64,000 bases of DNA, taken from contig NZ_JAUYHK010000016.1 in assembly GCF_030690045.1 (NCBI RefSeq), forward strand, positions 372,001 through 436,000. Reading direction: 5' to 3'. Position numbers and translations under genes: made by a program. How positions within the stretch are numbered: the stretch's first letter is position 1; each line of letters starts with the position of its first letter. Below, piece after piece: positions 1-8,900 of this stretch. The notes beneath the pieces were generated by a model. It saw nothing but the letters and a program-made list of their open reading frames with translations, was not told where the DNA came from and searched no databases. This DNA is from Thalassospira sp. (GTDB lineage: Bacteria; Pseudomonadota; Alphaproteobacteria; Rhodospirillales; Thalassospiraceae).

Positions 1-1
1 G

Positions 2-25
2 CAAACTGCAATGGTCCGCCCGTGA
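2..25 (+). CDS. 3' end of an upstream gene (possibly hemD)
   Basis: The only open frame entering from the left edge ends in residues QTAMVRP and a TGA at 23-25, which overlaps the GTG start of the next gene by four bases (GTGA). Such an overlap is typical of translationally coupled genes. In alphaproteobacteria the gene before this mitofilin/HemY pair is often uroporphyrinogen-III synthase (hemD). That identity is inferred from context only, because eight codons cannot identify a family. Confidence 0.4.
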   Translation, partial: QTAMVRP

Positions 26-1431
26 AAAAACCAGAAACGCCAAAACCCGCTGCCGCCAAACCGGAAACCCCGTCTGAAACGATTTCAATCGACAGTCAGG
101 GCAACGCGTCTGTTGATCCGGCACAAAAAACCGCCCCGAATGCCGCACAAGGCACAACAGGTTCCGGTCCGGCAAAAGCCCCGGACGACAAAAAAGCCGA
201 TGATAAAAAGCCTGACAACTGGACGATCAAGCCCGGCCAGTCAGACCTGAAATCGGCCAAAAAAGATGACGTTCCGGCAAAACCAGTGAAAAAACGCGGC
301 GGATTATTATGGATCATTGCCATTATCGGCCTGATAATTATCACGGCATGGGCCGGTCGTGACAGATGGTGGCACCATGCCGAACCAACTTTGACCACGG
401 TCCTGCCCTCTTCGCTGATCGGGGCACTGGCACCTGACAATGCCGCCAATGGCGGCACAGACAGCACCGCGTCCGACACGCCCGCCCCGACCCCCGATAT
501 CAACATCCCGTCGGACGAAACCGTCACCGATACCGACACTGCCTCGGATGATATCCTGCCTGCTGTACCGGCATCACCGACCCTGTCATCGGAACCGGAC
601 ACCGCCGAAGACAAAGAGGTCATTGTCGATCCCAGTCTGACCGCCCGGTTGTCTGAACTTGAAGGCACCATCAGCGCCCTGCGCGAGCGCCTTGATCAGG
701 ATCAGGGTGACAGCCTGAATAATACCGTGGCACAACGCATGGCCGAAATCGAAACCCGCACCGCCCCGATTGCCGAACTGGCACGGGTCGAAGCCGAACT
801 GGCCGGTGTGGCATCGGAAATGCGCGATATGTCGGCGCGACTGGCGACAATGGAAGAAGAAGTCCGGGCCACCGCCGGGTTGCGAATCGAAGGCCGCGGG
901 CAGGCAATTGGCATTGCCGTTGCCATCCTGCGCGATGCCGTACAGCGTGGCGGACCGTTTCAGGTCGCCCTCAATCAGCTTGAACGCAGCGGCACCGATG
1001 ACCCGCTGGTTGCCGAACAGATTGTTTTGTTGAAACCTTTCGCCAATACCGGCGCACCCACCATCGAGAATTTGCGCCAAAGCTTCCCGGCAATTGCGCA
1101 GGAAGCCATCCGCGCCAGCACCGATGATCATTCCGGTTCGGTTCTGGATGCAACACTGGCCAATTTACAAAAACTGTTTCCGGTCCGCCGGGTTGATGTC
1201 GCCGGGCAGGAAAGCCTTGATGGCCGTCTTGCCAGTGCCGAACAGGCACTGGAACATAACGATCTTGATGCCGCCATCACCGCCCTTGAAGGGGTCGAAG
1301 GGGTAAATGCCCAACAGGCGATTGCCCCCTGGCTGACCCGCGCCAAGGATCGTCAGACCATTGACACATCACTTGCCACCCTGAGTTCACGCGCCATCAC
1401 CCTTCTGACCGGTACAGGAGACGGCCAATGA
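22..1431 (+). CDS. Mitofilin-like inner-membrane protein (COG4223 type)
   Basis: The 469-residue protein has a long N-terminal region rich in Pro, Lys, Asp and Thr (residues 1-90), probably disordered and cytoplasmic. One membrane helix follows at about 94-111, then an acidic, Thr/Asp-rich linker, then a coiled-coil region (about 205-290, with SELEGTISALRERL and repeated Ala/Glu heptads). The C-terminal part is helical. This is the architecture of bacterial mitofilin/Mic60 relatives, which occur next to haem genes in alphaproteobacteria and are thought to shape or organise the inner membrane. The start is GTG at 22, overlapping the upstream stop. The stop overlaps the next ATG by four bases (ATGA), so it is in one operon with hemY. 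The family call rests on architecture and context, because sequence conservation is low in this family. Confidence 0.75.
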   Translation: MKKPETPKPAAAKPETPSETISIDSQGNASVDPAQKTAPNAAQGTTGSGPAKAPDDKKADDKKPDNWTIKPGQSDLKSAKKDDVPAKPVKKRGGLLWIIAIIGLIIITAWAGRDRWWHHAEPTLTTVLPSSLIGALAPDNAANGGTDSTASDTPAPTPDINIPSDETVTDTDTASDDILPAVPASPTLSSEPDTAEDKEVIVDPSLTARLSELEGTISALRERLDQDQGDSLNNTVAQRMAEIETRTAPIAELARVEAELAGVASEMRDMSARLATMEEEVRATAGLRIEGRGQAIGIAVAILRDAVQRGGPFQVALNQLERSGTDDPLVAEQIVLLKPFANTGAPTIENLRQSFPAIAQEAIRASTDDHSGSVLDATLANLQKLFPVRRVDVAGQESLDGRLASAEQALEHNDLDAAITALEGVEGVNAQQAIAPWLTRAKDRQTIDTSLATLSSRAITLLTGTGDGQ

Positions 1432-2825
1432 TCCGGCTTGCCCTGTTTATTCTCGCAACAGCTGCCCTTGTCACCGGCACGGTCTGGTTTGCCAATAATC
1501 CGGGCACAATGACAGTGGTCTGGCTGGGATATCGTTTTGACGGATCGGTCGGCATGGTGGTGCTTGGCCTTGTTCTTTTGACGATGGTTCTGATGCTGCT
1601 GTGGCGGACATGGTCGGCGATTTCCCATTCGCCGGGCTGGCTGGGCCGCCTTCTGGGCAGCCGTCGCCGCAAAAAGGGCCAGCAAGCCCTGACGATGGGC
1701 CTGCTGGAACTGGCATCGGGCGATGTGCGTCAGGCGCTTAAACATACCCGTGCGGTCGATAAATATCTTGAAGACGATACCTTAACCCGTCTTCTGACCG
1801 CACAGGCCGCCGAACTGGATGGGAATGACGCCGCCGCCAAACGGCAATTCGACGCCATGCTGCAACAACCGGATTCGGCTTTTTTCGGGCTGCGCGGGCT
1901 GTTGCAACTTTCTCTCAAGACCAATGACCGCAAATCTGCGCTTGATTATGCCGAACGCGCCCACCGGTTGCGCCCGCGCAATCCATCGGTTCTGGTGACG
2001 TTGTTTGATTTGTTGCTAGGAGTGCGTAACTGGGATCGCGCCTTGTCGCTTCTGGTTGATGCACAAAAGGCCGAAGTCTTTAACGAAGTTGAATTATCGC
2101 GCCGCCGCGCCCTTCTGATTACGGCCAAGGCCGAGGACGCCATTACGGATGGTGAAAATGCCGAGGCGGTCAAATTACTGCGCAAGGCGCTCAATGCCCA
2201 TCCCGATTTTATGGGGGCGGCAGTCCTTCTTGCCCGGTTGGATATCGATATCAAACAGCCCGCCAAGGCCCGCGATGCCATTATGGCGATCTGGCGGGTG
2301 GCCCCCGGCGGGGCGCTGGGCGCGCTGTATCTTGAAAGCCTTGATGGCGATGCCCTGTCACAGGTCAAGGCCGTTGAAAAACTGATTGCCACCAACCCCG
2401 ATCATCCGGAAAGCCACATTTTGCTGGCCGAGACCGCCCTTAAGGCCGATTTGTGGGGATTGGCCCGCAACCATCTGGAAAAGGCAATGGCGCATAATAC
2501 CCAGGCCCGCCATTACCGTTTGCTGGCCGATCTGGAATTTCGGGAGAAAAATGATTCGTCCAGGGCCCGCGACCTTCTGGTCAAGGCCAGCCATGCCAAT
2601 CCCGATCCGGACTGGCGCTGTGGCGCATGCGGGGCTGAAACCGACAAATGGTCGGTCAGTTGCCCATCCTGCCACAGTTTTGGCAGCATCGACTGGCGCG
2701 CGCCCCTCCGGGTTCATAACGATCCGGCCACCGAAAAATCACAACCGGTCGCCCCCTTGCCAATCGAAGGCGCCCCCACGATTGACGCCACGGCAACCAA
2801 TAACAATACCCGACCGGCGGCCTGA
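1428..2825 (+). CDS. hemY: HemY-like TPR membrane protein with C-terminal zinc ribbon
   Basis: The 465-residue protein has two N-terminal membrane helices (about 2-22 and 40-60), the hallmark of the HemY N-terminal domain. Helical TPR-like repeats follow (for example the LLQLSLKTNDRKSALDYAERA segment). Near the C-terminus, residues 398-415 carry a CGAC-x10-CPSC arrangement (Cys398, 401, 412, 415) in a rubredoxin or zinc-ribbon context, like the tail of the LPS-assembly protein LapB. HemY of this type is not the oxygen-dependent protoporphyrinogen oxidase that shares the name. It is a membrane TPR protein linked to late haem synthesis by gene position, with unsettled biochemistry. It is translationally coupled to the preceding gene and followed by a strong terminator. 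Confidence 0.85.
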   Translation: MIRLALFILATAALVTGTVWFANNPGTMTVVWLGYRFDGSVGMVVLGLVLLTMVLMLLWRTWSAISHSPGWLGRLLGSRRRKKGQQALTMGLLELASGDVRQALKHTRAVDKYLEDDTLTRLLTAQAAELDGNDAAAKRQFDAMLQQPDSAFFGLRGLLQLSLKTNDRKSALDYAERAHRLRPRNPSVLVTLFDLLLGVRNWDRALSLLVDAQKAEVFNEVELSRRRALLITAKAEDAITDGENAEAVKLLRKALNAHPDFMGAAVLLARLDIDIKQPAKARDAIMAIWRVAPGGALGALYLESLDGDALSQVKAVEKLIATNPDHPESHILLAETALKADLWGLARNHLEKAMAHNTQARHYRLLADLEFREKNDSSRARDLLVKASHANPDPDWRCGACGAETDKWSVSCPSCHSFGSIDWRAPLRVHNDPATEKSQPVAPLPIEGAPTIDATATNNNTRPAA

Positions 2826-2848
2826 TTTACCCAATGCCACCAAACAAA

Positions 2849-2884
2849 AACGCCGCAAACGCATTACCGTTTGCAGCGTTTTTT
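2849..2884 (+). terminator. Rho-independent terminator after hemY
   Basis: Arms AACGC-c-GCAAACG and CGTTTGC-a-GCGTT pair around a 6-base loop and run directly into a T tract. It lies 24 bases after the hemY stop and closes the haem operon. Confidence 0.85.
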
Positions 2885-2897
2885 AATGTTAAATATC

Positions 2898-3179
2898 TTA
2901 CGCTAATTCCAGACGCAATTTGCGTCCAACGGCGGCAGCACCCCGACGAATCGTATCAAGCTGAACCTTGTCGTTCTCTGGATCAAGCAGCCGGTCAAGC
3001 TGGGCCCGGCTGGTCATCATACGCTTTGCCATCATGGTTTTGGTCAGATTTTGTTCTTTCATCGCTTCGCAAATTTGCCATGCCAAAACACGCTTGACCG
3101 CAGTAACCTCGACTTCCTCGCGAATACCTTCTTCATCCAGAAAACTGTCAAAAGAAGATCCAATATGTTGGCTGGTCAT
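2898..3179 (-). CDS. HigA-like XRE-family antitoxin
   Basis: The 93-residue protein carries a helix-turn-helix in its second half (about 48-85; NLTKTMMAKRMMTSRAQLDR, then a second helix containing DTIRRGAAAVGRKL). This matches the small XRE/HigA antitoxins that pair with Gp49-like toxins. The start is ATG at 3179: it overlaps the toxin stop by four bases (ATGA), and upstream in-frame codons lie inside the toxin gene. With the toxin first and the antitoxin second, the order is that of HigBA modules. Such antitoxins neutralise the toxin and repress the shared promoter. The palindrome at 3522-3549 is the probable operator. Confidence 0.8.
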   Translation of the reverse strand: MTSQHIGSSFDSFLDEEGIREEVEVTAVKRVLAWQICEAMKEQNLTKTMMAKRMMTSRAQLDRLLDPENDKVQLDTIRRGAAAVGRKLRLELA

Positions 3180-3514
3180 TGATCCATCTCCTTCTTGCGC
3201 GTTTTGGCAAGGTCCATATCCGGTTTCGGCGTTTTTTGGGTTTTCTTGATAAAACCATGCAGCAGAATCATTTTTCCGTCTGCGATACAAAAAATGACCC
3301 GGGCGATCTTTTGATCGGAAATCCGGCTTCTCACTTCCCACAATCCGTCCCCCAAAGGACGGCATGTCGGCATCCCAACCGGCCAACCAAATTCAACAGT
3401 CGCGATATCCACACCAATGACTTTTTTGTCGTCAAGCGAAAGCTCTTTGATGAATTCCCGGACGGGTTCCGTTCCGCCTGCTGATCTGTAGAAACAAGCC
3501 TGAATCTTTTTCAT
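3176..3514 (-). CDS. RelE/HigB-superfamily toxin (phage Gp49-like, DUF891)
   Basis: The 112-residue basic protein beginning MKKIQACFYRSAGG shows the features of Gp49-like RelE-fold toxins: EPVREFIKEL near the N-terminus, a PLGDGLWEVRSR strand pair, and ARVIFCIADGKMILLHGFIKKTQKTP toward the C-terminus. The family consists of ribosome-dependent mRNA endonucleases. I take ATG 3514 as the start. A TTG eight codons upstream (3538) falls inside the palindromic operator and would need a leader that family members lack. It is coupled by an ATGA overlap to the antitoxin and looks intact. Confidence 0.82.
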   Translation of the reverse strand: MKKIQACFYRSAGGTEPVREFIKELSLDDKKVIGVDIATVEFGWPVGMPTCRPLGDGLWEVRSRISDQKIARVIFCIADGKMILLHGFIKKTQKTPKPDMDLAKTRKKEMDQ

Positions 3515-3521
3515 ATGAGCC

Positions 3522-3549
3522 CATAATGTATCACGCAAGGTACATTATG
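3522..3549. promoter_or_regulatory. Palindromic operator of the HigBA-like module
   Basis: A perfect 9-bp inverted repeat, CATAATGTA (3522-3530) and TACATTATG (3541-3549), has a 10-base spacer. It sits 8 to 35 bases upstream of the toxin ATG and overlaps the likely promoter. Autoregulation by an XRE antitoxin dimer is the expected mechanism; this is an inference from position and symmetry. Confidence 0.7.
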
Positions 3550-3584
3550 TTTATTGACGATCTCTGCGTCAATGAAATTCCCAA

Positions 3585-3893
3585 TCAGCTACATTGTCGC
3601 CGATGACAGGCAGGCCAGACAGCTTCAAAAGCTTCGACACATCCAGCAACGACAAGCTCAAAATCCGGCCAATTATCGGAAACAAGTCTTACCTTTTCAG
3701 CTCTCCTTAAAGTGCCAAACTCGGCCGCAATCCATGCATCACGAAGGAAATCCAGACCACTCTGATTAAAGAAGTGGGTCGAGCCGAGATTATTGTTCTC
3801 CTGCCCGACCAATTTCTCCATTCCGTTCGGCATCTGCCACTCTGCCAAAAGCTTTTTCAGCCTTCGTATTTCATCCGATGCCAAACGTTTCAT
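3585..3893 (-). CDS. Hypothetical protein following purH
   Basis: The 102-residue soluble protein starts MKRLASDEIRRLKKLLAEWQ. Its second half contains LRDAWIAAEFGTLRRAEKVRLV and DNWPDFELVVAGCVEAFEAV. I recall similar uncharacterised proteins in which the FEAV segment continues for many more residues. Here the frame ends shortly after it (VWPACHRRQCS), so this may be a truncated copy. ATG 3893 lies one base after the purH stop (TAA-A-ATG), which suggests read-through transcription from purH and possible re-initiation; no good ribosome-binding site is visible. Function unknown. Confidence 0.5.
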   Translation of the reverse strand: MKRLASDEIRRLKKLLAEWQMPNGMEKLVGQENNNLGSTHFFNQSGLDFLRDAWIAAEFGTLRRAEKVRLVSDNWPDFELVVAGCVEAFEAVWPACHRRQCS

Positions 3894-3894
3894 T

Positions 3895-5472
3895 TTAGTG
3901 CCGGAAATGCCGCATGCCGGTAAAGACCATGGCGATGCCATGTTCATCGGCGGCGGCAATTACTTCTTCATCACGCATGGAGCCGCCCGGCTGGATCACC
4001 GCCGTTGCCCCGGCCTTGACCGCGGCCAGCAAACCATCGGCAAACGGGAAGAAGGCATCGCTCGATACCACCGAACCTTTGGTGCGCAATTCGGTTTCAC
4101 CGGCGTTTTTGGTGGCTTCTTCGGCCTTCCATGCGGCAATGCGCGAACTGTCAACACGGCTCATTTGACCGGCGCCAATGCCAACCGTCTTGCCATCTTT
4201 AACGTAAACAATGGCATTGGATTTGACATGTTTACCCACCCGGAAGGCAAACAGCAGATCGTCAAGTTCCTGCGCACTGGGCGTACGTTTGGTAACGACT
4301 TTCAGATCATCGCGTTCGATCCGGCCCGCATCGCGATTCTGCAAAAGATATCCGCCCGCAAGCGAACGCAGGGTCATATCGGCCTGTTTTGGATCGGCCA
4401 TGCCGCCGGTCAGAAGCACACGCAAATTCTTTTTGCCCGCAAGGGCGGCCCGCGCCGCGTCATCGGCATCGGGGGCAATCACCACTTCGGCAAACAGTTT
4501 GGCGATTTCGTCGGCGGTTGCCGAATCCAGTGTGCGATTAACCGCAATAATTCCGCCAAACGCCGATACCGGATCACAAGACAAGGCCTTGTGATAGGCG
4601 TCCAGCAACGTGTCGCCTTCGGCAACGCCGCACGGGTTGGCATGTTTGATGATTGCCACCGCCGGTTTGTCGGCAAATTCGGATACCAGTTCAAAGGCGG
4701 CATCGGTGTCATTCAGGTTATTGAATGACAATTCCTTGCCCTGAAGCTGGTTTGCGGTTGCAACGCCGGGGCGCTGTTTGCCGCTGACATAAAACGCGGC
4801 TTCCTGATGCGGATTTTCGCCATAACGCAGGGTCTGTTTCAATTCCGCCGAAACATTCAGGCGTTGCGGGAAGGTTTCGCCCAGTTGCCCGGCAAACCAC
4901 GATGAAATCGCCGCATCATAGGCCCCGGTGCGGGCATAGGCACGCGCCGCCAACGCACGACGGGTTTCAAGGCTGGTTGCGCCGTCATTGGCCTGCATTT
5001 CGGCAATCACGTGATCATAATCGGCCGGATCGACAATCACCGTCACCGATTCATGGTTTTTCGCCGCCGACCGGATCATGCCCGGCCCGCCAATATCGAT
5101 ATTTTCGATGCAGGTGTCGAAATCGGCCCCTTTCGCAACGGTTTCCTCGAACGGATACAAATTGACCGCCACCAGATCAATCGGGGCAATATCGTGGTCT
5201 GTCATAGCCTGCATATGACTGGAAACAGAACGACGGCCCAACAGGCCGCCATGAATTTTCGGATGCAGGGTTTTGACACGGCCATCCATGATTTCGGGAA
5301 AACCGGTATGGGATGCCACTTCGGTAACTGGAATACCGGCGGCTTCAATCGCCTTGGCCGACCCGCCGGTTGACAGGATTTCAACACCCTGCGCATGCAG
5401 GGCTTGGGCAAATGCGACCAGACCGGTCTTGTCGGATACGGAAATCAGCGCGCGCGCAATACGGGCAGTCAT
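3895..5472 (-). CDS. purH: Bifunctional AICAR formyltransferase / IMP cyclohydrolase
   Basis: The 525-residue enzyme catalyses the last two steps of IMP synthesis. The N-terminal MGS-like IMP cyclohydrolase domain (about 1-190) has [24 protein letters not shown] and [15 protein letters not shown]. The C-terminal AICAR transformylase domain (about 200-525) has the signature KHANPCGVA and ends in a conserved [34 protein letters not shown] region. ATG 5472 ([15 protein letters not shown]) gives a length close to the E. coli enzyme (529). A longer frame reaches 5544 but adds an unconserved leader. It is a complete housekeeping gene. Confidence 0.97.
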   Translation of the reverse strand: MTARIARALISVSDKTGLVAFAQALHAQGVEILSTGGSAKAIEAAGIPVTEVASHTGFPEIMDGRVKTLHPKIHGGLLGRRSVSSHMQAMTDHDIAPIDLVAVNLYPFEETVAKGADFDTCIENIDIGGPGMIRSAAKNHESVTVIVDPADYDHVIAEMQANDGATSLETRRALAARAYARTGAYDAAISSWFAGQLGETFPQRLNVSAELKQTLRYGENPHQEAAFYVSGKQRPGVATANQLQGKELSFNNLNDTDAAFELVSEFADKPAVAIIKHANPCGVAEGDTLLDAYHKALSCDPVSAFGGIIAVNRTLDSATADEIAKLFAEVVIAPDADDAARAALAGKKNLRVLLTGGMADPKQADMTLRSLAGGYLLQNRDAGRIERDDLKVVTKRTPSAQELDDLLFAFRVGKHVKSNAIVYVKDGKTVGIGAGQMSRVDSSRIAAWKAEEATKNAGETELRTKGSVVSSDAFFPFADGLLAAVKAGATAVIQPGGSMRDEEVIAAADEHGIAMVFTGMRHFRH

Positions 5473-5615
5473 CTTGGCTTCGCTTTCATGCAACAAAGGG
5501 GATGAAGGGCCAGGCCCCAATTCGCGCGGATCAATATCACGCAACGGCGCAAATGTGGACCCCGAATTGTTGCAGGGCGGCTATTGCACTGGCACAGGGC
5601 CAATGCTGCCCAAAT

Positions 5616-7592
5616 TTACGGCAACGCCGTGCCTTTTTGAACAATCCCGGTGTCATGATCCTGGTGCTGCCGGGCCGCAAAAATCGAATTGACGCCAAAT
5701 TCCGGCGACTGGAATTCCGGCACCAGCCGCGAAACCAGTTCAAGAGTGCGAACGGTATCGCGTTGCGATGCGCTGTCGGCCAGTTCGTCAAACACTTTTG
5801 CGATCAGAGCATAATCGACCACACGCGGGGAGGCCAGCATCACCCCGTCGGTTTCGGTGGCCTCGGGCGGTTCGGAATCGTGGAACAATTCCTCATACAG
5901 CTTTTCACCGGGGCGAAGACCGGTCACCCTGATGTCGATATCCTTGCCCGGTCGCAATCCGGCCAGCAGGATCATCTGACGTGCCAGATCGATGATTTTG
6001 ACCGGACGCCCCATATCCAGAACGAAAATCTTGCCACCCTCGGTCACGCCATCGCGGCCCATTTGGGCTGCCTGCAACACCAGTTCCACCGCCTCGGCAA
6101 TCGTCATGAAATAACGGGTGATGCCTTCATGCGTAACGGTCAGCGGCCCGCCTTCTTCGAGTTGTCGCCGGAATAACGGCACCACAGATCCGGTTGATCC
6201 CAGAACATTGCCAAACCGCACGGTGACAAAGCGCGTCGGGCCGCGCTGCCCGACCGGCAGGGTTTCCAGTGCCTGACAATAACATTCCGCCAGCCGTTTC
6301 GACGCCCCCATGACATTGGCCGGGTTCACCGCCTTGTCGGTTGAAATCAGAACCATCGTCTCCACCCCGGCCGCCCGGCAGGCTTCGGCAATATTGCGCG
6401 TGCCCAGCGTGTTGGTCAGGATGCCTTCATTGGGATTATGTTCAACCAGCGGCACATGTTTATAGGCCGCGGCATGAAACACGATTTCAGGGCGGGTGCG
6501 GTCAAATACCTGATCAATCCGCAACCGGTCGCGCACATCACCCAACAGGCTTTCACGCGACAAATCAGGGAATTTTTCCGCCATTTCCATGTCAATCGCG
6601 TAAAGATTATATTCCCCGGCATCGAATAAAACGAGATGTGCCGGACCATAAGACGCAATCTGACGCACCAGTTCCGAACCGATAGACCCCCCCGCCCCGG
6701 TGATCAGAACCCGGCGACCGGCAATCATATGACGTACCCGTTCCCGATCCAGACGTGCCTGCGGACGGCCCAGCAAATCTTCAATCGCCACCGGCCGGAT
6801 TTGCAGCGGATCGGCAATGCCTTCGCGCAGGTCGCTTATTTTTGGCAGGCGCGCCAGGGCCATGCCGTTCTGATCGGCAATCTCGACCCAACGCCCGATA
6901 TCCTCGTGACGCAGGGCATCGCCGGTCAGAATCAGTTTTTGCGGACGCACGGCGTTTTTACGGGTGGCAATTTTGCGCAGCACCTCGTCAAGGCGGTCAA
7001 CCGTATCATGGACCTTAACGCCGTGAATATGCCGCCCGACCCGGCCATCACTGATCGAAACAAGACCCACCACCTCAAACGGCGTTTCGCCTGACCGGCG
7101 AGTTTCGCGGATAAAAGATTCGGCCTCGTCCCCGGCCCCGATCACCAGAACCGGCACCCGATGCCCGCCCTGCCTGATCAGGCCATAAGACACTGACCGG
7201 TCCTTGACCATGCGATAAATCAGTCGCGGCCCACCCAGCAAGGCCATCAGCACAAACCACTGAATGATCGGGGTGGATCGCGGTAACCAGTCCAGCCTTG
7301 TGGTCAGGAACAAAAAGGCAAACAGAATGGCAATCGAAATCGTTACCGCCCGGGCAATCCGCGCCAGATCGCCCAGGGATGCATAACGCCACACCCCGCG
7401 ATACAGCCCCAGCAACCAGAAAATCGCCCCGCCGACGATGGCGAAAACACCGGTCGCCAGCATCATGTTATCAAGCGGATAATAAGGCAGCACCGGGCCA
7501 ACACGCAGATAAAGTGCGAGCGGAAAAGACACCGCCGCCATGAACACGTCATGGAGAAAGGCAATATGGCTGCGCTTAAGATATCGCGACAT
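5616..7592 (-). CDS. Nucleoside-diphosphate-sugar dehydratase/epimerase (CapD/FlaA1/WbpM type)
   Basis: The 658-residue membrane-anchored enzyme has four N-terminal helices (about 10-130) and a CoA-binding-like Rossmann domain (VLVIGAGDEAESFI near 150). A second Rossmann SDR domain starts with GAGGSIGSE (about 299) and includes FHAAAYKHVPLVE and TDKAVNPANVMGASKR, the FlaA1-like active-site region in which Tyr is replaced. Family members are UDP-GlcNAc 4,6-dehydratases or C4/C6-modifying enzymes feeding polysaccharide, O-antigen or glycoprotein synthesis. ATG 7592 follows a GGGGA site; the longer frame to 7673 lacks one. The WecA-type transferase just upstream suggests one unit that makes and loads the first sugar. 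Confidence 0.9.
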   Translation of the reverse strand: MSRYLKRSHIAFLHDVFMAAVSFPLALYLRVGPVLPYYPLDNMMLATGVFAIVGGAIFWLLGLYRGVWRYASLGDLARIARAVTISIAILFAFLFLTTRLDWLPRSTPIIQWFVLMALLGGPRLIYRMVKDRSVSYGLIRQGGHRVPVLVIGAGDEAESFIRETRRSGETPFEVVGLVSISDGRVGRHIHGVKVHDTVDRLDEVLRKIATRKNAVRPQKLILTGDALRHEDIGRWVEIADQNGMALARLPKISDLREGIADPLQIRPVAIEDLLGRPQARLDRERVRHMIAGRRVLITGAGGSIGSELVRQIASYGPAHLVLFDAGEYNLYAIDMEMAEKFPDLSRESLLGDVRDRLRIDQVFDRTRPEIVFHAAAYKHVPLVEHNPNEGILTNTLGTRNIAEACRAAGVETMVLISTDKAVNPANVMGASKRLAECYCQALETLPVGQRGPTRFVTVRFGNVLGSTGSVVPLFRRQLEEGGPLTVTHEGITRYFMTIAEAVELVLQAAQMGRDGVTEGGKIFVLDMGRPVKIIDLARQMILLAGLRPGKDIDIRVTGLRPGEKLYEELFHDSEPPEATETDGVMLASPRVVDYALIAKVFDELADSASQRDTVRTLELVSRLVPEFQSPEFGVNSIFAARQHQDHDTGIVQKGTALP

Positions 7593-7706
7593 TCGTCCCC
7601 GGACCTGTCTGCTCGTTGTTGTGTTATCCGCGCTTTTGGCGCACAGGAAACATCCTTTTCGCCCTGCCATCACGACAAGTCAAGAAAACCGGAGCGCTAC
7701 CCTGTT

Positions 7707-8738
7707 TCAATCACCCGTTGACTGTCCTATGCCCTTGCGCGGCAAGGGCAACCACAGCAAGGCTGCCACCAGTCCCCCCACCACCAGACAGGCCAGACCG
7801 ACCCGCAACAAGGGCGACGGATCGGGCAAGGGAACAAACACCACCATTATAAGGGCCAGATTGCCGATCAGAATCAGGGTCGATACCTGCGCATGGCCCA
7901 GCCCGCGTTGCGTGGCGCGCTGATAAAAATGTTGCCGGTGCGCCTGCCAGATTTTTTCCCGGCGCAACGCACGCCTGATCAGGGTGAAGGTTGCATCCAC
8001 CAGATAATAGGATGGCAAAATCAGTGCGGGAACCCACATCCCCCGCGCGGCCAGTTCCAATAACAGCCAACCCAGTACAAAGCCCAGCGGCACCGACCCC
8101 ACATCGCCCATAAACAGCTTTGCCGGGTGCCAGTTCCACATCAGAAATCCCAGCATGATCGCCACAACCCCCAGCCCGACAATCCCCAGATCGACAAACC
8201 CGACCATTGGCGCCAGCAGCATCAGGATAAACAGACCCATGCCGATTGATCCGGCTTCAACGCCACTGATCCCATCGATCCCGTCCATGAAATTGAACAG
8301 ATTGACAAACCAGATCCAAGCCAGCGCCACCAGAACATGATCCAGCCACAACGGCACCAACCCTTGCAAAACCGGGCCGCTGATCGCCGACAGGCCGCAG
8401 GAAACCGCAATAATCTGGCACAAAAACCTGATCCGGGCGGGCAAATTTCGCCGGTCATCCAGCCAACTGATCATCGCCAACCCGGCGGCAGCGGCCAGCA
8501 TCACCCAGCGCCCGATATCCCCTGCATCAGCCCAGACAAACACCCCGCCCGCCATCACCAGCAACAGGGGTGTCACCGCCAGACCGCCGCCACGCGGAGT
8601 CGGCACGGCATGGCTGGATCGGTGATTGGGCATATCGAGAATCGCCTTGCTGCGCAAATAAACCAGCACCATCCGCGTTGCCAGCATGCTGGCAATCACA
8701 AGGCCCCCGGCAAAAACGGCTAATGCGACAAAAGACAT
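7707..8738 (-). CDS. Undecaprenyl-phosphate sugar-1-phosphate transferase (WecA/glycosyltransferase 4 family)
   Basis: The 343-residue polytopic membrane protein has about ten helices. Family motifs are present: HAVPTPRGGGLAV after the first helix, the DD pair in WLDDRRNLPARIRF, the active-site loop FNFMDGIDGISG, and MGDVGSVPLGF. The enzyme transfers a HexNAc-1-phosphate from UDP-sugar to undecaprenyl phosphate on the cytoplasmic face, starting O-antigen, capsule or related glycan assembly. ATG 8738 begins the first membrane helix; the upstream extension of the frame is unconserved. It precedes the CapD-like enzyme, which probably makes or modifies the donor. Confidence 0.88.
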   Translation of the reverse strand: MSFVALAVFAGGLVIASMLATRMVLVYLRSKAILDMPNHRSSHAVPTPRGGGLAVTPLLLVMAGGVFVWADAGDIGRWVMLAAAAGLAMISWLDDRRNLPARIRFLCQIIAVSCGLSAISGPVLQGLVPLWLDHVLVALAWIWFVNLFNFMDGIDGISGVEAGSIGMGLFILMLLAPMVGFVDLGIVGLGVVAIMLGFLMWNWHPAKLFMGDVGSVPLGFVLGWLLLELAARGMWVPALILPSYYLVDATFTLIRRALRREKIWQAHRQHFYQRATQRGLGHAQVSTLILIGNLALIMVVFVPLPDPSPLLRVGLACLVVGGLVAALLWLPLPRKGIGQSTGD

Positions 8739-8900
8739 CCTGAACCCTGTTTTAGTGGCTGTGGCGACCAGCAATGCTCCGGAATAGCGACGGCATGCGC
8801 CAATCGCAAGGCTTTTCAGCCATATCGGTACTTTACACCCTTGCCACGGGCGCTTAATTACAGGCAACCTCAAGGTTAAATCCCATCGGAGATATCGCTT

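Noticed and set aside
3793..4728. Plus-strand 311-codon frame opposite purH
   Set aside because: It is an antisense shadow of a clear purH gene, without motifs or a ribosome-binding site.
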